From Actinomycetes bacterium (GTDB taxonomy: Bacteria; Actinomycetota; Actinomycetes; S36-B12), in contig JAHEIZ010000001.1 of NCBI GenBank assembly GCA_024639145.1, positions 98,626 to 162,625 of the forward strand: 64,000 bases of DNA, written 5' to 3'. The notes under the pieces were generated by a model. That model saw only the letters and a list, made by a program, of their open reading frames with translations. It was not told the origin of the DNA and ran no database searches. Each line of letters begins with the position of its first letter. Position 1 is the stretch's first letter. A program made the translations under genes and the position numbers. This document shows, in pieces, positions 18,983-29,335 of this stretch.

Positions 18983-21202
18983 TCAGCGATTGGCGAAAGT
19001 CGGAGTTGGCACTGGGCCGCGGCCACCGATCTGAGCGTCGAGGAAGGCCAGGCGATCTGCCGATGCAGAAATGTCCTGCTGAACGGATCCGCCACCGCTA
19101 CTGCCCCCACCATGTCCGGCACCCACGGTGATTCTGATGAGCATCGGTCGGCTATTGGCATTGTCGTGCTGGAGTGTCGCCGCGAACTTGTAACTGTGTG
19201 CCGGCACGACCCTGTCATCGGTATCCGCCGTCATCACCATGGTGGCCGGGTAGGACGTGCCCGGCCGCAGGCTCTGCACGGGCGAATACCCGAGCAGGTA
19301 TGTGAACATCGCGGAGGAATCGTCGCTGCGCCCGTAATCCGATGCCCAGGCAGCCCCGATCGTGAACCGGTGATAACGCAGCATGTCCATCACGCCCACA
19401 ATCGGAATTGCAGCACCGAAGAGATCGGGGCGCTGTGCCATCGCAGCCCCGACCAGTAATCCGCCATTGCTTCGTCCGGTGATCGCGAGATGACTGGGCG
19501 TGGTCCACTTCTTCGCCACCAGCCATTCTGCCGTCGCTATGTAGTCGTCGAAGACGTTCTGCTTGCGTTGCAGGGTTCCCGCGCGGTGCCAGTCTCGGCC
19601 GTACTCGCCCCCGCCGCGCAGATTCGCACTCACGTAGATGCCCCCGCGCTGCACCCAGCCCAGGACGAAGGGCTGATAGTCGGGAGTGATCGAGATATTG
19701 AACCCGCCGTATCCGTAGAGCAGCGTCGGGTTGGTGCCATCGCGACGAGTGTCCGAACGCCTCACGACGAAGACGGGAACTCGCGTGCCGTCCTTGCTCC
19801 GGACCCATTCCTGAGAAGTGACGATTCTCGGGGAAGACGTTGATGCAACCGCGGAGGTGCGCCACGTGCTGACTGCACCTGACGTGGCGTCGAGTGCCAG
19901 GACTTCAGGCGCCGTCGTGAAGGAGGAGTAAGTCAGGTACGCGGGTCCCGAATCCGAGGCATCCGTCATGCTCGAGACCGATCCAAGACCGGGCAGCCGC
20001 ACTGAGCGGCGATTACCACCCTGAGCGTCGAACAGCTCCACCTGCGAAATGGCGTCCTTCAGCGTCATCACACAGATGCTGTTACCGAGCGTTGCGTAAT
20101 TGAGAATCGGCGACGTTCCTTCCGGCACCACGGTCGACCAGTTCTCCGGACTCGGGTCAGCGAGATTCACCCGAGCGATGCGCCCATTCGGAGCGAGGTA
20201 GTCAGAGTAGATCGTCGGCCCTGCCGGGCTATCGGAGAGCACGTTGATGTCTCCCAAGGGAGCCACGACCTGAGTCACCGCACTCAAGGGGTCTGCCAGA
20301 TCCTTCATCAACAGGCCTTGCTTGCGATCGGCCTCGACAGTGACGACCCACAGCCGCTTCGTTTCGGGCGTGGCGATCGGCCAGAAGCGTCTCTCTGAAT
20401 TCGCCGGATCGTCGAGGATCTTTATGTCGGCTGACTGTGCCGTGCCCAGGCGGTGGAAGTACACCGCCTGATTCGACGCGGCCTGCTGCAGAGGATTCGC
20501 CGATTGGGGGTAACGCGAGTAGTACAGGCCGGAATTATCAGGCGCCCAGGCGAGTGCGGTGAATCTTGCCCCCTCGAGCACGTCAGTCAGAACCTCACCG
20601 GAGGAGACGTCCGTGAATCGGATCGTGCGCCAGTCGCTGCCACTGACCGATGCGGCCCAGGCCAGATGCGCACCATCCCAGCTGGGCGACCACTGCGGAA
20701 CCGACACGGTGCCGTCCAGCGACAGCCCGTTCGGGTCGACGAGCACTCGGGGGTTGGACCCATCGGAATCACTCACCTGAATGACGGCCTGAGCCAGCAG
20801 CCCTGAGTTGTAGGTCCAGAAACGGCGCGGGCCGCGCGATACAGGAGTTCCTACGCGTTCGTAGTTGAGCAGTCCGGTCATCTGCGTTGTTCGAGATGCG
20901 AGAGTCGGGAGTGAATCGAGGTAGGTGCGGGCGAGATCGGATTCCTGCTTCACCCATCGCTGCGTGCGCGGACTAGAAGAGTCCTCCAGCCATCGATACG
21001 GATCCGCCACTGGCACACCGAAGTACCGATCAACAACAGGCCCACGCCAAGCGTGGGGATAGGTGTACGAAGCTGCTGAGGTGGAGTGGACGACGTCCCC
21101 ACGCGATACCTGCGCGGACGCTGTCGGCGCAATTGACGTCAGCGCGAGAGCACCGATCGCAAGTGAAGCCCCGACCATTCCCCGAACGACGAATCGCGCC
21201 AT
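18983..21202 (-). CDS. Secreted prolyl oligopeptidase (S9A family)
   Basis: A 739-residue exported serine peptidase. A signal peptide (MARFVVRGMVGASLAIGALAL...ASA) is followed by the S9A start YPHAWRGPVVDRYFG and VADPYRWLED, a beta-propeller middle, and a C-terminal alpha/beta hydrolase domain: Ser in GRSNGGLLVGA, Asp in TADTDDRVVPAHS, His in GAGHGGGSSGGG. It should cleave short Pro-containing peptides outside the membrane. GAGGAGGT lies seven bases before the ATG. The glycine-rich loop after the catalytic His is typical for S9A. Confidence 0.9.
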   Translation of the reverse strand: MARFVVRGMVGASLAIGALALTSIAPTASAQVSRGDVVHSTSAASYTYPHAWRGPVVDRYFGVPVADPYRWLEDSSSPRTQRWVKQESDLARTYLDSLPTLASRTTQMTGLLNYERVGTPVSRGPRRFWTYNSGLLAQAVIQVSDSDGSNPRVLVDPNGLSLDGTVSVPQWSPSWDGAHLAWAASVSGSDWRTIRFTDVSSGEVLTDVLEGARFTALAWAPDNSGLYYSRYPQSANPLQQAASNQAVYFHRLGTAQSADIKILDDPANSERRFWPIATPETKRLWVVTVEADRKQGLLMKDLADPLSAVTQVVAPLGDINVLSDSPAGPTIYSDYLAPNGRIARVNLADPSPENWSTVVPEGTSPILNYATLGNSICVMTLKDAISQVELFDAQGGNRRSVRLPGLGSVSSMTDASDSGPAYLTYSSFTTAPEVLALDATSGAVSTWRTSAVASTSSPRIVTSQEWVRSKDGTRVPVFVVRRSDTRRDGTNPTLLYGYGGFNISITPDYQPFVLGWVQRGGIYVSANLRGGGEYGRDWHRAGTLQRKQNVFDDYIATAEWLVAKKWTTPSHLAITGRSNGGLLVGAAMAQRPDLFGAAIPIVGVMDMLRYHRFTIGAAWASDYGRSDDSSAMFTYLLGYSPVQSLRPGTSYPATMVMTADTDDRVVPAHSYKFAATLQHDNANSRPMLIRITVGAGHGGGSSGGGSVQQDISASADRLAFLDAQIGGRGPVPTPTFANR

Positions 21203-21254
21203 CGTGACCTCCTCAGTCCGTGGGAACCCTAGGACACCCGTGCGAGAGAAAGAA

Positions 21255-21283
21255 AGAAGGGGCAGCCGATGGCCACCCCTTCT
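21255..21283 (-). terminator. Terminator of pckG
   Basis: AGAAGGGG (21255-21262) pairs with CCCCTTCT (21276-21283), with an inner GCC/GGC pair; on the minus strand it is followed by TTCTTTCTCTC. Confidence 0.65.
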
Positions 21284-21298
21284 CTTTCGTGCTGAGAG

Positions 21299-23122
21299 TT
21301 ATGCGTTCGCGAGGCGGGCCCGCAGATCGGTGAGCTCGGTGGAGAGCTCGGTCGGCAGGCGATCGCCGAACTTCGCGAAGTACTCCTCGGTCAGCCCGCA
21401 CTCGGCAAGCCAGGACTCGGGGTTCACGGCGAAGAGCTGATCGAGCTGCTCGGCGCTCATCGCCAGGCCGTCGAGGTTGAGATCACTCTTGACCGGCATG
21501 TTGCCGATCGGGCTCTCGACCGCGTCAACGCGGCCCTCAAGGCGATTGACGATCCACTCGAGAACGCGCGAGTTCTCGCCATAGCCCGGCCACAGGAAGG
21601 TGCCCTCGTCGTCCTTGCGGAACCAGTTGACCGCGTAGATCTTGGGCAGCTTGTCAGCGGAAGTCATGGTGCCGATCTTGAGCCAATGGGCCCAGTAGTC
21701 ACCCATGTTGTAGCCGCAGAACGGAAGCATCGCGAACGGATCGCGACGCAGTTCGCCGACGGCGCCGACGGCAGCAGCAGTGGTCTCGGACGACACTGAG
21801 GAGCCCATGAACACACCGTGCTGCCAGTCGAGGGACTCGGTGACAAGCGGGACGTTCGTCGCGCGACGACCACCGAAGAGGATCGCATCGATCGGAACAC
21901 CCGCGGGATCCTCGAAGTTCGGGGCGATCGACGGGCACTGATCGGCAGGAGCGGTAAAGCGCGAGTTCGGATGGCTGGAGGGTTCGGTCGAGGCCGGAGT
22001 CCAGTCGTTGCCCTTCCAGTCGATCAGGTGAGCGGGCTTCTCGGGGGTCAGACCCTCCCACCACACATCGCCATCATCAGTGAGTGCGACATTGGTGAAG
22101 ATGCAGTTCGCGTACAGGCTCTTGACCGCATTCGCATTGGTCTCCATACCGGTGCCGGGGGCAACGCCGAAGAAGCCCGCCTCCGGGTTGATCGCGTAGA
22201 GGCGACCGTCATCACCGAAGCGCATCCAGGCGATGTCGTCACCGACGGTCTCGACCTTCCAGCCCGGAATGGTGGGCTCGAGCATGGCGAGGTTGGTCTT
22301 GCCACAGGCTGACGGGAAGGCCGCGGTCACGTAGCGCACGTCATTGGTCGGCGAGGTGAGCTTCAGGATGAGCATGTGCTCGGCCATCCAGCCGGCGTCG
22401 CGACCCATGGCGGATGCGATGCGCAGCGCGAAGCACTTCTTGCCCAGAAGAGCATTTCCGCCATAGCCGGAGCCGTAGGACCAGATCTCGCGGGTCTCGG
22501 GGAAGTGCACGATGTACTTGGTGTCATTGCACGGCCACGAGACGTCATCGCGACGATTGCCCGCCTCGTCGATCAGCGGGTAGCCGACCGTGTGAGCTGC
22601 CGGAACGAAGTCGCCGTTCTCGCCGATGAGGTCAAGTGCTGCCTGGCCCATGCGGGTCATGATGCGCATGTTGACCACGACATAGGGCGAGTCAGTGATC
22701 TCGATGCCGAGCTGCGAGATGCGCGAGCCCAGCGGGCCCATGGAGAACGGGACGACATACATCGTGCGACCGCGCATCGAGCCGGCGAACAGGCCCTTGA
22801 GGGTGCCGCGCATCTCTGCGGGATCGGCCCAGTTGTTGGTGGGGCCGGCATCGATGGCCTTCTCGGAGCAGATGTAGGTGCGATCCTCGACGCGCGCGAC
22901 ATCGCTGGGGCTCGAGCGGGCGAGGAAGGAGTTGGGGCGGATCTCCGGGTTCAGGCGAATGAATGTGCCGGCATCGACCATCTGCTGGGTCAGGCGATCC
23001 CACTCGGCCTGCGAACCATCGCACCAGACAACCTGGTCAGGCCGAGCGAGCTCGGCCATCTCCGTGACCCAGGCGAGAAGCTTGGCGTTCTTGGTGGGTG
23101 CGTTTTCCAGACCAGGGATCAT
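21299..23122 (-). CDS. pckG: Phosphoenolpyruvate carboxykinase (GTP)
   Basis: A 607-residue cytosolic enzyme interconverting oxaloacetate + GTP and PEP + CO2, the gluconeogenic entry. Diagnostic sequences are the kinase P-loop [13 protein letters not shown] near residue 275, the guanine-site region [12 protein letters not shown] near 425, and [26 protein letters not shown] near 510. Full length for the GTP class common in actinobacteria. Start ATG 23122 has GGAG about nine bases upstream. The 186 bp upstream hold no gene; repeated GTGCA words occur there without an obvious operator. Confidence 0.95.
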   Translation of the reverse strand: MIPGLENAPTKNAKLLAWVTEMAELARPDQVVWCDGSQAEWDRLTQQMVDAGTFIRLNPEIRPNSFLARSSPSDVARVEDRTYICSEKAIDAGPTNNWADPAEMRGTLKGLFAGSMRGRTMYVVPFSMGPLGSRISQLGIEITDSPYVVVNMRIMTRMGQAALDLIGENGDFVPAAHTVGYPLIDEAGNRRDDVSWPCNDTKYIVHFPETREIWSYGSGYGGNALLGKKCFALRIASAMGRDAGWMAEHMLILKLTSPTNDVRYVTAAFPSACGKTNLAMLEPTIPGWKVETVGDDIAWMRFGDDGRLYAINPEAGFFGVAPGTGMETNANAVKSLYANCIFTNVALTDDGDVWWEGLTPEKPAHLIDWKGNDWTPASTEPSSHPNSRFTAPADQCPSIAPNFEDPAGVPIDAILFGGRRATNVPLVTESLDWQHGVFMGSSVSSETTAAAVGAVGELRRDPFAMLPFCGYNMGDYWAHWLKIGTMTSADKLPKIYAVNWFRKDDEGTFLWPGYGENSRVLEWIVNRLEGRVDAVESPIGNMPVKSDLNLDGLAMSAEQLDQLFAVNPESWLAECGLTEEYFAKFGDRLPTELSTELTDLRARLANA

Positions 23123-23308
23123 TCACTCGCTCCGTTGCGATTCCGGCCCACCATCTCGGCGAGCGCTGATCGCCTAAGCATGCTCCTCAGCCGAGTGCAT
23201 TTCGCCTGGAAATCCCGTGCAAACGCTTCCGTGTGATCAAGTGCACATGAGGGAATGTGGCCCACGGCACAAAGTGCATGGACGTCCGTCTTTCAGTCGT
23301 GAACTAGG

Positions 23309-23860
23309 TCACTCTGGCGCAGTGATCGCCTGCTGAATCAGCCGCGCGTAACCCTTTGCACCGGCAGGCGGCAAGTGAGTGTGATCGGAGTACAACCATG
23401 ACGGATGAGCCGTGGTTGCCGCCTTCCAGTCGATGATCGTGACGCGCCCGGCGGGAAAGGCCCGCGCGCAACGACGGATGGTGTCGTTGTTCACCTTCTC
23501 CCATCGACGGGGCACGGAGATCGTCAGCAGGAATACGCGTCGGTCGGGCCCGGCGATCTTGACCATGTCCTTGCAGTCCTCGAGCGAGTAGCTGCCGTTG
23601 GTGCCCAGGTGGATCACGACATTCGTCGGAAGCTTCTTCCCGCGCTTGCGCAGCAGACCGGGGCCGGTGGATGCCTGGCGGTTCACCTTGGCGTCGACGA
23701 TGTCTACGCCCTTCTTCAGCAGCACCCATTTCGCGCCGAGCTGCACGGAGTCCCCCACCGTGATGGCATCGAGGGCAGGTGAGGAATCAGCAGCTGCCCC
23801 TGCGGGAGCAAGAGCCGCGGTCGCGATGATCACGCCCGCGACAAGAAGGGGAAGTCGCAT
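23309..23860 (-). CDS. Secreted SGNH-hydrolase-like protein
   Basis: A 183-residue exported protein: signal peptide MRLPLLVAGVIIATAALAPA, then SGNH blocks: TVGDSVQLGA (block I, Ser nucleophile), VVIHLGTNGSY (block III, Asn), and a C-terminal SDHTHLPPAGAKGYARL (block V, Asp and His). It matches the detached SGNH domain often fused to membrane acyltransferases (OafA type), here freestanding, so it may add or remove acyl groups on wall polymers. ATG at 23860 lies six bases after TACGGT, predicting a leaderless transcript. Confidence 0.8.
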   Translation of the reverse strand: MRLPLLVAGVIIATAALAPAGAAADSSPALDAITVGDSVQLGAKWVLLKKGVDIVDAKVNRQASTGPGLLRKRGKKLPTNVVIHLGTNGSYSLEDCKDMVKIAGPDRRVFLLTISVPRRWEKVNNDTIRRCARAFPAGRVTIIDWKAATTAHPSWLYSDHTHLPPAGAKGYARLIQQAITAPE

Positions 23861-23866
23861 GTGACC

Positions 23867-23872
23867 ACCGTA
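23867..23872 (-). promoter_or_regulatory. Leaderless -10 box of the SGNH gene
   Basis: TACGGT, 6-nt spacer, ATG on the minus strand. Confidence 0.55.
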
Positions 23873-23885
23873 CGTCGCGAAATGC

Positions 23886-26093
23886 TTATTGGCCGTCAGC
23901 CACGGAACGGAATCTGCGAAGCCTCAGGCTGTTGGTGACGACGAATACCGAGGAGAAGGCCATCGCGGCACCCGCCACCATCGGGTTGAGCAGACCGGCC
24001 ATGGCCAGGGGAATGGCGGCGATGTTGTACGCGAAGGCCCAGAAGAGATTGCCCTTGATGATGCGCAGGGTTCGCCTCGAGAGACGGATCGCGTCGACGG
24101 CACCCATCAGATCACCACGCACCAAGGTGATGTCAGCGGCTTCGATCGCCGCATCCGTACCCGTGCCCATGGCTAGACCCAGGTCGGCGAGCGCCAGCGC
24201 AGCGGCGTCATTGACGCCATCGCCCGCCATCGCCACGATGTCTCCCCGGCGCTGAAGGCCCACGATGGTCTGCGCCTTCTCCTCGGGCAGAACCTCGGCA
24301 ATGACTTCGTCGATGCCTACCTCAGCAGCCACTGCCGCGGCGGCACGCGGGTTATCGCCCGTCAGCAGCACCGGTCGCAGCCCGAGTTCGCGCAAGCCCG
24401 CAATCGCTCGGGCACTCTCGTGCTTGACCGTGTCTGACACGATCGCGACTCCGGCGGCCGCTCCGTCGACCGCGATGCCGATCACGGTGTGACCGAATGA
24501 CTGATGCCGATCTATCTCGGCCCGTGTCTGCGGGGTGAAGCCCACCGACCATTGCTCGGTCAACCAGTTCACGCGTCCGGCTGCGATGGCGCGACCTTCG
24601 ACCGTGCCGCTGACGCCCAGGCCTCTGACCGAGGCGAAACCCTCGACACTCGGCAGGGTCTCGCCGGCCGCCACCGCGATGGCGCGACCGACGGGGTGCT
24701 CGGATGCCGCTTCCAACGCGCCGACCAGCCGCAGCAGGTCCGCACGTGACAACGCTCCGCAGGGCACCACGTCGATCAGTGACATGCGGCCGGTAGTGAC
24801 GGTGCCCGTCTTGTCGAGCACGAAAGTGTCGATACGACGAGTCGACTCGAGGATCTGCGGGCCCTTGATCACGATGCCGAGCTGTGCTGCCCGACCCGTG
24901 CCGACCAACAGGGCGGTAGGTGTCGCCAGGCCGAGAGCGCAGGGGCAGGCAATGATGAGCACCGCGACCGCAGCAGTGAATGCGGCATTGGCGCCGTGGT
25001 CGGTCAGCAGCCAGCCGGCGAGCGTCAGCAAGGAGAGACCGATGACGATCGGCACGAAGATCGTGGCCACGCGGTCCGCAAGTCGCTGCACCGGAGCCTT
25101 GCCGGTTTGGGCCTGCTCGACCATGCGGGCAATGCGCGCGAGCTGGGTCTGCGCACCGACCTGCGTGGCACGCACGATGAGGCGACCGCCTGCGTTGATG
25201 GTCGCGCCGACAACCGCGTCACCCGGCCCGACGTCGACAGGTACCGGCTCGCCCGTGAGCAGTGAGCTGTCCACGGCCGACTCGCCCTCAACAATGACTC
25301 CGTCGGTGGCGATCTTCTCCCCCGGTCGCACGATGAACTCATCCCCCACGACAAGGTCGGCCACGGCAATGCGGGTCTCGAGTCCGTCGCGGAGAACTGA
25401 GACGTCCTTGGCCCCCAAAGTGAGCAGTGCCTTCAGCGCTGAGCCGGAGCGAGCCTTCGCACGTAACTCGAGATAGCGCCCCAGGAGGATGAACACGGTG
25501 ACGGCAGAGGCCACCTCGAGGTAGATCTCGACCTGCCCGGATTCCGAGGGCAGCCATGCGAAGTCCATCGACATGCCGATTATTCCCGCGCCGCCGAAGA
25601 ACAGTGCATATAGCGACCAGAGATAGGCCGCGATCACACCGAGTGAGACCAGGGTGTCCATGGTGACGGCGCCATGACGGATGTTGAGCCACGCAGCGCG
25701 ATGGAACGGCCACGCACCCCAGGTGACAACGGGGGTGGCGAGCACGAGTGAGATCCACTGCCAATAGTCGAATTGCCACGCAGGCACCATCGCCAGGAGC
25801 ACGACTGGAACAGTCAGGATCGCGGAGACGATCAGTCGTCGACGAACGTTCCCCAGTTCACCTGGGTCATCCACCGTGCCCGGCACGGGCAGGGAGGCTG
25901 AGTATCCACTCGCCTCGACTGTCTCGATTGCCTTCTCGACGCTGACGTCGGCGGGAAGCGTGACGTGCGCCTTTTCCGTCGCGTAGTTCACTGTGGCGAT
26001 CACGCCGGGAAGCCTGTTGAGCTTCTTCTCGATGCGCATCGCGCATGACGAGCAGGTCATTCCGCCGATCTCGAGATCGACCTCGGTCGGCAC
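23886..26093 (-). CDS. copA: Copper-translocating P1B-type ATPase
   Basis: A 735-residue metal efflux pump. One N-terminal heavy-metal domain with MTCSSC (Cys14, Cys17), eight expected membrane helices, TGEPVPV phosphatase loop, transmembrane CPC (383-385) selecting Cu(I), phosphorylation site DKTGT (Asp427), SEHPVG nucleotide-binding motif, and [13 protein letters not shown] hinge. It should export Cu(I) from the cytosol. GTG start three bases after the copZ stop. Copper is favoured over zinc/cadmium by CPC and by the copper chaperone next to it. Confidence 0.93.
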   Translation of the reverse strand: MPTEVDLEIGGMTCSSCAMRIEKKLNRLPGVIATVNYATEKAHVTLPADVSVEKAIETVEASGYSASLPVPGTVDDPGELGNVRRRLIVSAILTVPVVLLAMVPAWQFDYWQWISLVLATPVVTWGAWPFHRAAWLNIRHGAVTMDTLVSLGVIAAYLWSLYALFFGGAGIIGMSMDFAWLPSESGQVEIYLEVASAVTVFILLGRYLELRAKARSGSALKALLTLGAKDVSVLRDGLETRIAVADLVVGDEFIVRPGEKIATDGVIVEGESAVDSSLLTGEPVPVDVGPGDAVVGATINAGGRLIVRATQVGAQTQLARIARMVEQAQTGKAPVQRLADRVATIFVPIVIGLSLLTLAGWLLTDHGANAAFTAAVAVLIIACPCALGLATPTALLVGTGRAAQLGIVIKGPQILESTRRIDTFVLDKTGTVTTGRMSLIDVVPCGALSRADLLRLVGALEAASEHPVGRAIAVAAGETLPSVEGFASVRGLGVSGTVEGRAIAAGRVNWLTEQWSVGFTPQTRAEIDRHQSFGHTVIGIAVDGAAAGVAIVSDTVKHESARAIAGLRELGLRPVLLTGDNPRAAAAVAAEVGIDEVIAEVLPEEKAQTIVGLQRRGDIVAMAGDGVNDAAALALADLGLAMGTGTDAAIEAADITLVRGDLMGAVDAIRLSRRTLRIIKGNLFWAFAYNIAAIPLAMAGLLNPMVAGAAMAFSSVFVVTNSLRLRRFRSVADGQ

Positions 26094-26095
26094 GA

Positions 26096-26311
26096 CTAGA
26101 CCACGAGCTCGTAGCCGGCCTCATCGACTGCCGATCGCACGGCCGCATCGTCGAGTGCCACGGAACTCGTCACTGTGACGTCGGAGACAGCGCCGGCATT
26201 CAGGTTGACGGATACCTCGCTCACGCCGACGAGCGCGCTGAGCTCAGAGGTCACCGCGCGCACGCAGTGGTCGCAGGTCATGCCCTGCACCTTGTACGCC
26301 GTCGTGATCAT
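26096..26311 (-). CDS. copZ: Copper chaperone (heavy-metal-associated domain protein)
   Basis: A 71-residue ferredoxin-like HMA domain with the metal motif MTCDHC near residue 11 and a C-terminal half typical of CopZ ([14 protein letters not shown]). It should hand Cu(I) to CopA, whose gene begins just after it. AAGGAG lies five bases before ATG 26311. The small size matches stand-alone CopZ proteins. Confidence 0.9.
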   Translation of the reverse strand: MITTAYKVQGMTCDHCVRAVTSELSALVGVSEVSVNLNAGAVSDVTVTSSVALDDAAVRSAVDEAGYELVV

Positions 26312-26361
26312 CGAACTCCTTCCTCACTGCCGCACAACGCAGGCGCGGCTCGCCCTATTCC

Positions 26362-26631
<270 letters not shown>

Positions 26632-26683
26632 TTAGGTCATACCCCCGCAGGTATCGCCTTTCTCGCGGAAGGTGACCGCCAGA

Positions 26684-26689
26684 TACCGT
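26684..26689 (+). promoter_or_regulatory. Leaderless -10 box of the MFS gene
   Basis: TACCGT, 6-nt spacer GGCAGC, GTG at 26696; it lies inside the longer open frame and so argues against the upstream ATG. Confidence 0.55.
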
Positions 26690-26695
26690 GGCAGC

Positions 26696-27940
26696 GTGAA
26701 TGAGCAGGCGGCGAGCGGGGTGCCGAACGGCAATGCCCTCTTCGCCCGTGGCTCCCATTTCACGCCCTATCTGGCCACCGGGCTGATCGCCCGAGCCGCC
26801 ACAGAGGCCGCAAGCCCCGCGGTGCTCCTGACGGCCATCGCCATCCTCGGCAAGGCCTCGACCGGCTCGTACCTGGTCGCGGCGCTCACTGTCGCCGCCG
26901 CACTCACCGGGCCCGTCGCCGGCGCACTGATCGACCGCAGCCACAACCCGCGAGCCTCATTCACCCTCGGCATGGGTCTACTCGTCGGCGGACTTCTCGG
27001 CCTGGTGCTCACGATCGGCCACGCACCCGTGCCATTGCTCATGGCCTTCGCCTTCATCGCCGGTCTGGGCTTCCCCGCGGTGACAGGTGCCTGGAGCGCC
27101 CAGATGCCCTTGATGGTCTCGCCCGAGAACCTGCATCGCGGCTACTCGATCGACGCGGGCACCTACAGCATCGCTGCGATCCTCGGGCCGCCTGCAGCTG
27201 CGGCAATGCTCTACCTCTCCGACCGTGCACCGATCTGGCTGCCCATCGTGCTGCTCGTCATTGCCATCGCGATGCTGCGCTTCGTTCCGCTGAGGCCGGC
27301 CGTGCACGACCACGTGGGCGAGCGACCCACCCTGATGGAGGATCTCAAGCACGGCGTCGAGACGATCATTCATCGCGCATCACTGCGGCGATCCACGTTC
27401 ATCACGACCTTGGGATTCGCGGGACAGGCCGCCTTGTTCATCAGTGCGCCCCTACTCTCGCAACACCTCACCGATTCACTGACGTTCACTGGCGTGATTC
27501 TCGGATTCAACGCCGCGGGCGGCGTGACCGCAGCGCTCGTGATCACCCGAGTTCCAATTCGACGACCCGATCTCCTCATCGTGATCACGATGATCATCTC
27601 GATGCTCGCGCTGCTGCTCATCGCCGTCGCGCCCGTGCTGTGGGTCGTGCTTCTAGGTGCCTTCCTCATGGGTGCCACCGATGCGCCGATGCTCTCGGCC
27701 ATGTATCTCGTGCGCAATCGCGAGTCCTCGCCCCGCGTTCGCGCTCAGGTGTTCTCCACCGCAGCAAGCCTGCGCACCGCAGCGTTCGGTCTCGCCGCCG
27801 CATTGTTCGGCACCCTGCTCACACACGGCACCACCTTCGTCCTTCTTGTCGGCGTAGCCCTGCATCTGATTGCCCTTGTCGTAGGTCTGGCGATCGGCCC
27901 GCCATTGGCCTGGCATCGCCTCCGTAAGGTGGAGTCATGA
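26696..27940 (+). CDS. MFS transporter
   Basis: A 414-residue membrane protein with about 12 transmembrane helices (for example YLVAALTVAAALTGPVAGALI and LLGLVLTIGHAPVPLLMAFAFIAGL) split by a cytoplasmic loop near residue 205 (LMEDLKHGVETIIHRASLRR). The start is set at GTG 26696 by the leaderless -10 box; the open frame extends to 26672. It overlaps the S51 peptidase gene by four bases (ATGA). No substrate can be inferred. Confidence 0.82.
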   Translation: MNEQAASGVPNGNALFARGSHFTPYLATGLIARAATEAASPAVLLTAIAILGKASTGSYLVAALTVAAALTGPVAGALIDRSHNPRASFTLGMGLLVGGLLGLVLTIGHAPVPLLMAFAFIAGLGFPAVTGAWSAQMPLMVSPENLHRGYSIDAGTYSIAAILGPPAAAAMLYLSDRAPIWLPIVLLVIAIAMLRFVPLRPAVHDHVGERPTLMEDLKHGVETIIHRASLRRSTFITTLGFAGQAALFISAPLLSQHLTDSLTFTGVILGFNAAGGVTAALVITRVPIRRPDLLIVITMIISMLALLLIAVAPVLWVVLLGAFLMGATDAPMLSAMYLVRNRESSPRVRAQVFSTAASLRTAAFGLAAALFGTLLTHGTTFVLLVGVALHLIALVVGLAIGPPLAWHRLRKVES

Positions 27941-28653
27941 CACCCGGTCGCATCGCCCTCGTCGGCAGCGGCGAATACCTGCCCGTCATGCAGGAGACCG
28001 AGGCCTGGCTGCTCGAAGGCAGGCCGAAGCGCTTCGTGCAGATCGCCACCGCCGCTGCGCCCGAAGGCGATAAGTCACTCGCGAAGTGGCATGAGCTCGG
28101 TCGCGAGTCAGCGGAGCGTCTCGGCGTCGAGCAGGTCATCGTCGACATCCGCAAGCGCCCTGATGCCGATGAGGATCACTGGATTGAGGCGATTCAGGGT
28201 GCCGGGCTGATCTATCTCTCCGGCGGCAACCCGGGCTTCCTGGCCCGCAGCCTGCGCGGCTCACGCGCTTGGCGTGCAATCAAGGATGAATGGCTCGCCG
28301 GCGCATCAATCGCAGGCTGTAGCGCCGGAGCAATGGCCCTGTGCGGCTACGTTCCCGACTTCAGACATCCGAGCAAGGGCGGCGAGGATGGCCTGAATCT
28401 CATTCCCGATCTCCGCGTGCTTCCGCACTTTGATCGTTATGGCAAGTGGATCCCCGATTTCGCGATGCGGCCGCTCGTGACCGATGGTGCTCAGGTCGTC
28501 GGCATCGATGAGGACACTGCGCTTCTCGGCGAGATGAACGACTCGGGCACCTGGCTGTTCCGCCCGCGCGGGCGTCAATCAGCCTGGCGCATCGAGGCTG
28601 ATCGCAAGTACCGGGTCAACAGCCCACTTGAATTGCGAGTGCCACGTGTCTGA
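27937..28653 (+). CDS. Peptidase S51-like (type 1 glutamine amidotransferase-like) protein
   Basis: A 238-residue protein of the dipeptidase E/cyanophycinase superfamily. The nucleophile elbow GCSAGAMAL near residue 127 holds the catalytic Ser, YLSGGNPGFL near 92 is the conserved oxyanion strand, and LPHFDRYG near 165 has the candidate His. Family members cleave Asp- or beta-Asp-containing peptides; the true substrate is unknown. It sits between an MFS transporter and trmB with overlaps at both ends, indicating one transcript. Confidence 0.78.
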   Translation: MTPGRIALVGSGEYLPVMQETEAWLLEGRPKRFVQIATAAAPEGDKSLAKWHELGRESAERLGVEQVIVDIRKRPDADEDHWIEAIQGAGLIYLSGGNPGFLARSLRGSRAWRAIKDEWLAGASIAGCSAGAMALCGYVPDFRHPSKGGEDGLNLIPDLRVLPHFDRYGKWIPDFAMRPLVTDGAQVVGIDEDTALLGEMNDSGTWLFRPRGRQSAWRIEADRKYRVNSPLELRVPRV

Positions 28654-29335
28654 GTCACCCGCACCTGAGACTGCCGAGTTTCATCACGCACACATTCGCA
28701 CCTTTAAGCCCCGCCGCGGTCGCGTCACGCAGAAGCAGAATGCGGCGCTCACGAATCTCAGCGGCCCGATCATCACGGTCTCCGATCAACTGCTCGATTT
28801 CCAGACCACCTGGCCCGGCCTTGACGATGTCGTGATTGAAATCGGTTTCGGCACCGGCACCGCAACAGTTGCCATGGCGATGGCAGACCGCACGACAGGT
28901 CTGCTCGCCATCGATGTCCACACTCCAGGCGTAGGCGAACTTCTGCATCGCATCGACGAGGAAGACCTCACGCAGGTGCGCGTGATCGAAGGCGATGCCG
29001 TAGTCGTACTGAAGCAGATGATTCCGACCGAGTCACTCGCCGGCGTGCGCCTGTACTTCCCCGACCCGTGGCCCAAGGCCCGCCACCACAAACGCCGCAT
29101 CGTGCAGCCTGAGTACGCCACTCTGCTCGCGACCCTCGTGCGCCCAGGTGGCTTTTGGCACCTTGCCACCGACATCGCTGACTACGCCGAGCAGATGATC
29201 GAGGTCCTCGACGCCTCGCTCGAGTGGGTAGGTGGCGTCATCGATCGTCCTACTTACCGCCCGGTGACGAAATATGAGTCGATTGCCCTCGAGGCAGGCA
29301 GGTCGATTACCGACCTGCTGTACACGCGCGTCTAG
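28646..29335 (+). CDS. trmB: tRNA (guanine-N7-)-methyltransferase
   Basis: A 229-residue SAM-dependent enzyme that makes m7G46 in the tRNA variable loop. Motifs are the basic FKPRRGRVTQKQ near residue 18, SAM site VIEIGFGTGTA near 60, and the family signature VRLYFPDPWPKARHHKRRIV near 130. I take GTG 28646, overlapping the S51 stop; the ATG at 28628 would overlap further without a ribosome site. Its stop interlocks with that of the convergent DUF4436 gene. Confidence 0.92.
   Translation: MSESPAPETAEFHHAHIRTFKPRRGRVTQKQNAALTNLSGPIITVSDQLLDFQTTWPGLDDVVIEIGFGTGTATVAMAMADRTTGLLAIDVHTPGVGELLHRIDEEDLTQVRVIEGDAVVVLKQMIPTESLAGVRLYFPDPWPKARHHKRRIVQPEYATLLATLVRPGGFWHLATDIADYAEQMIEVLDASLEWVGGVIDRPTYRPVTKYESIALEAGRSITDLLYTRV

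Noticed and set aside
23123..23308. Repeated GTGCA words upstream of pckG as an operator
   Set aside because: Short, irregularly spaced and not palindromic as a set.
26672..26695. Upstream ATG start for the MFS gene
   Set aside because: The TACCGT -10 box with GTG at +6 lies inside this extension, and the extra residues are not hydrophobic or conserved.
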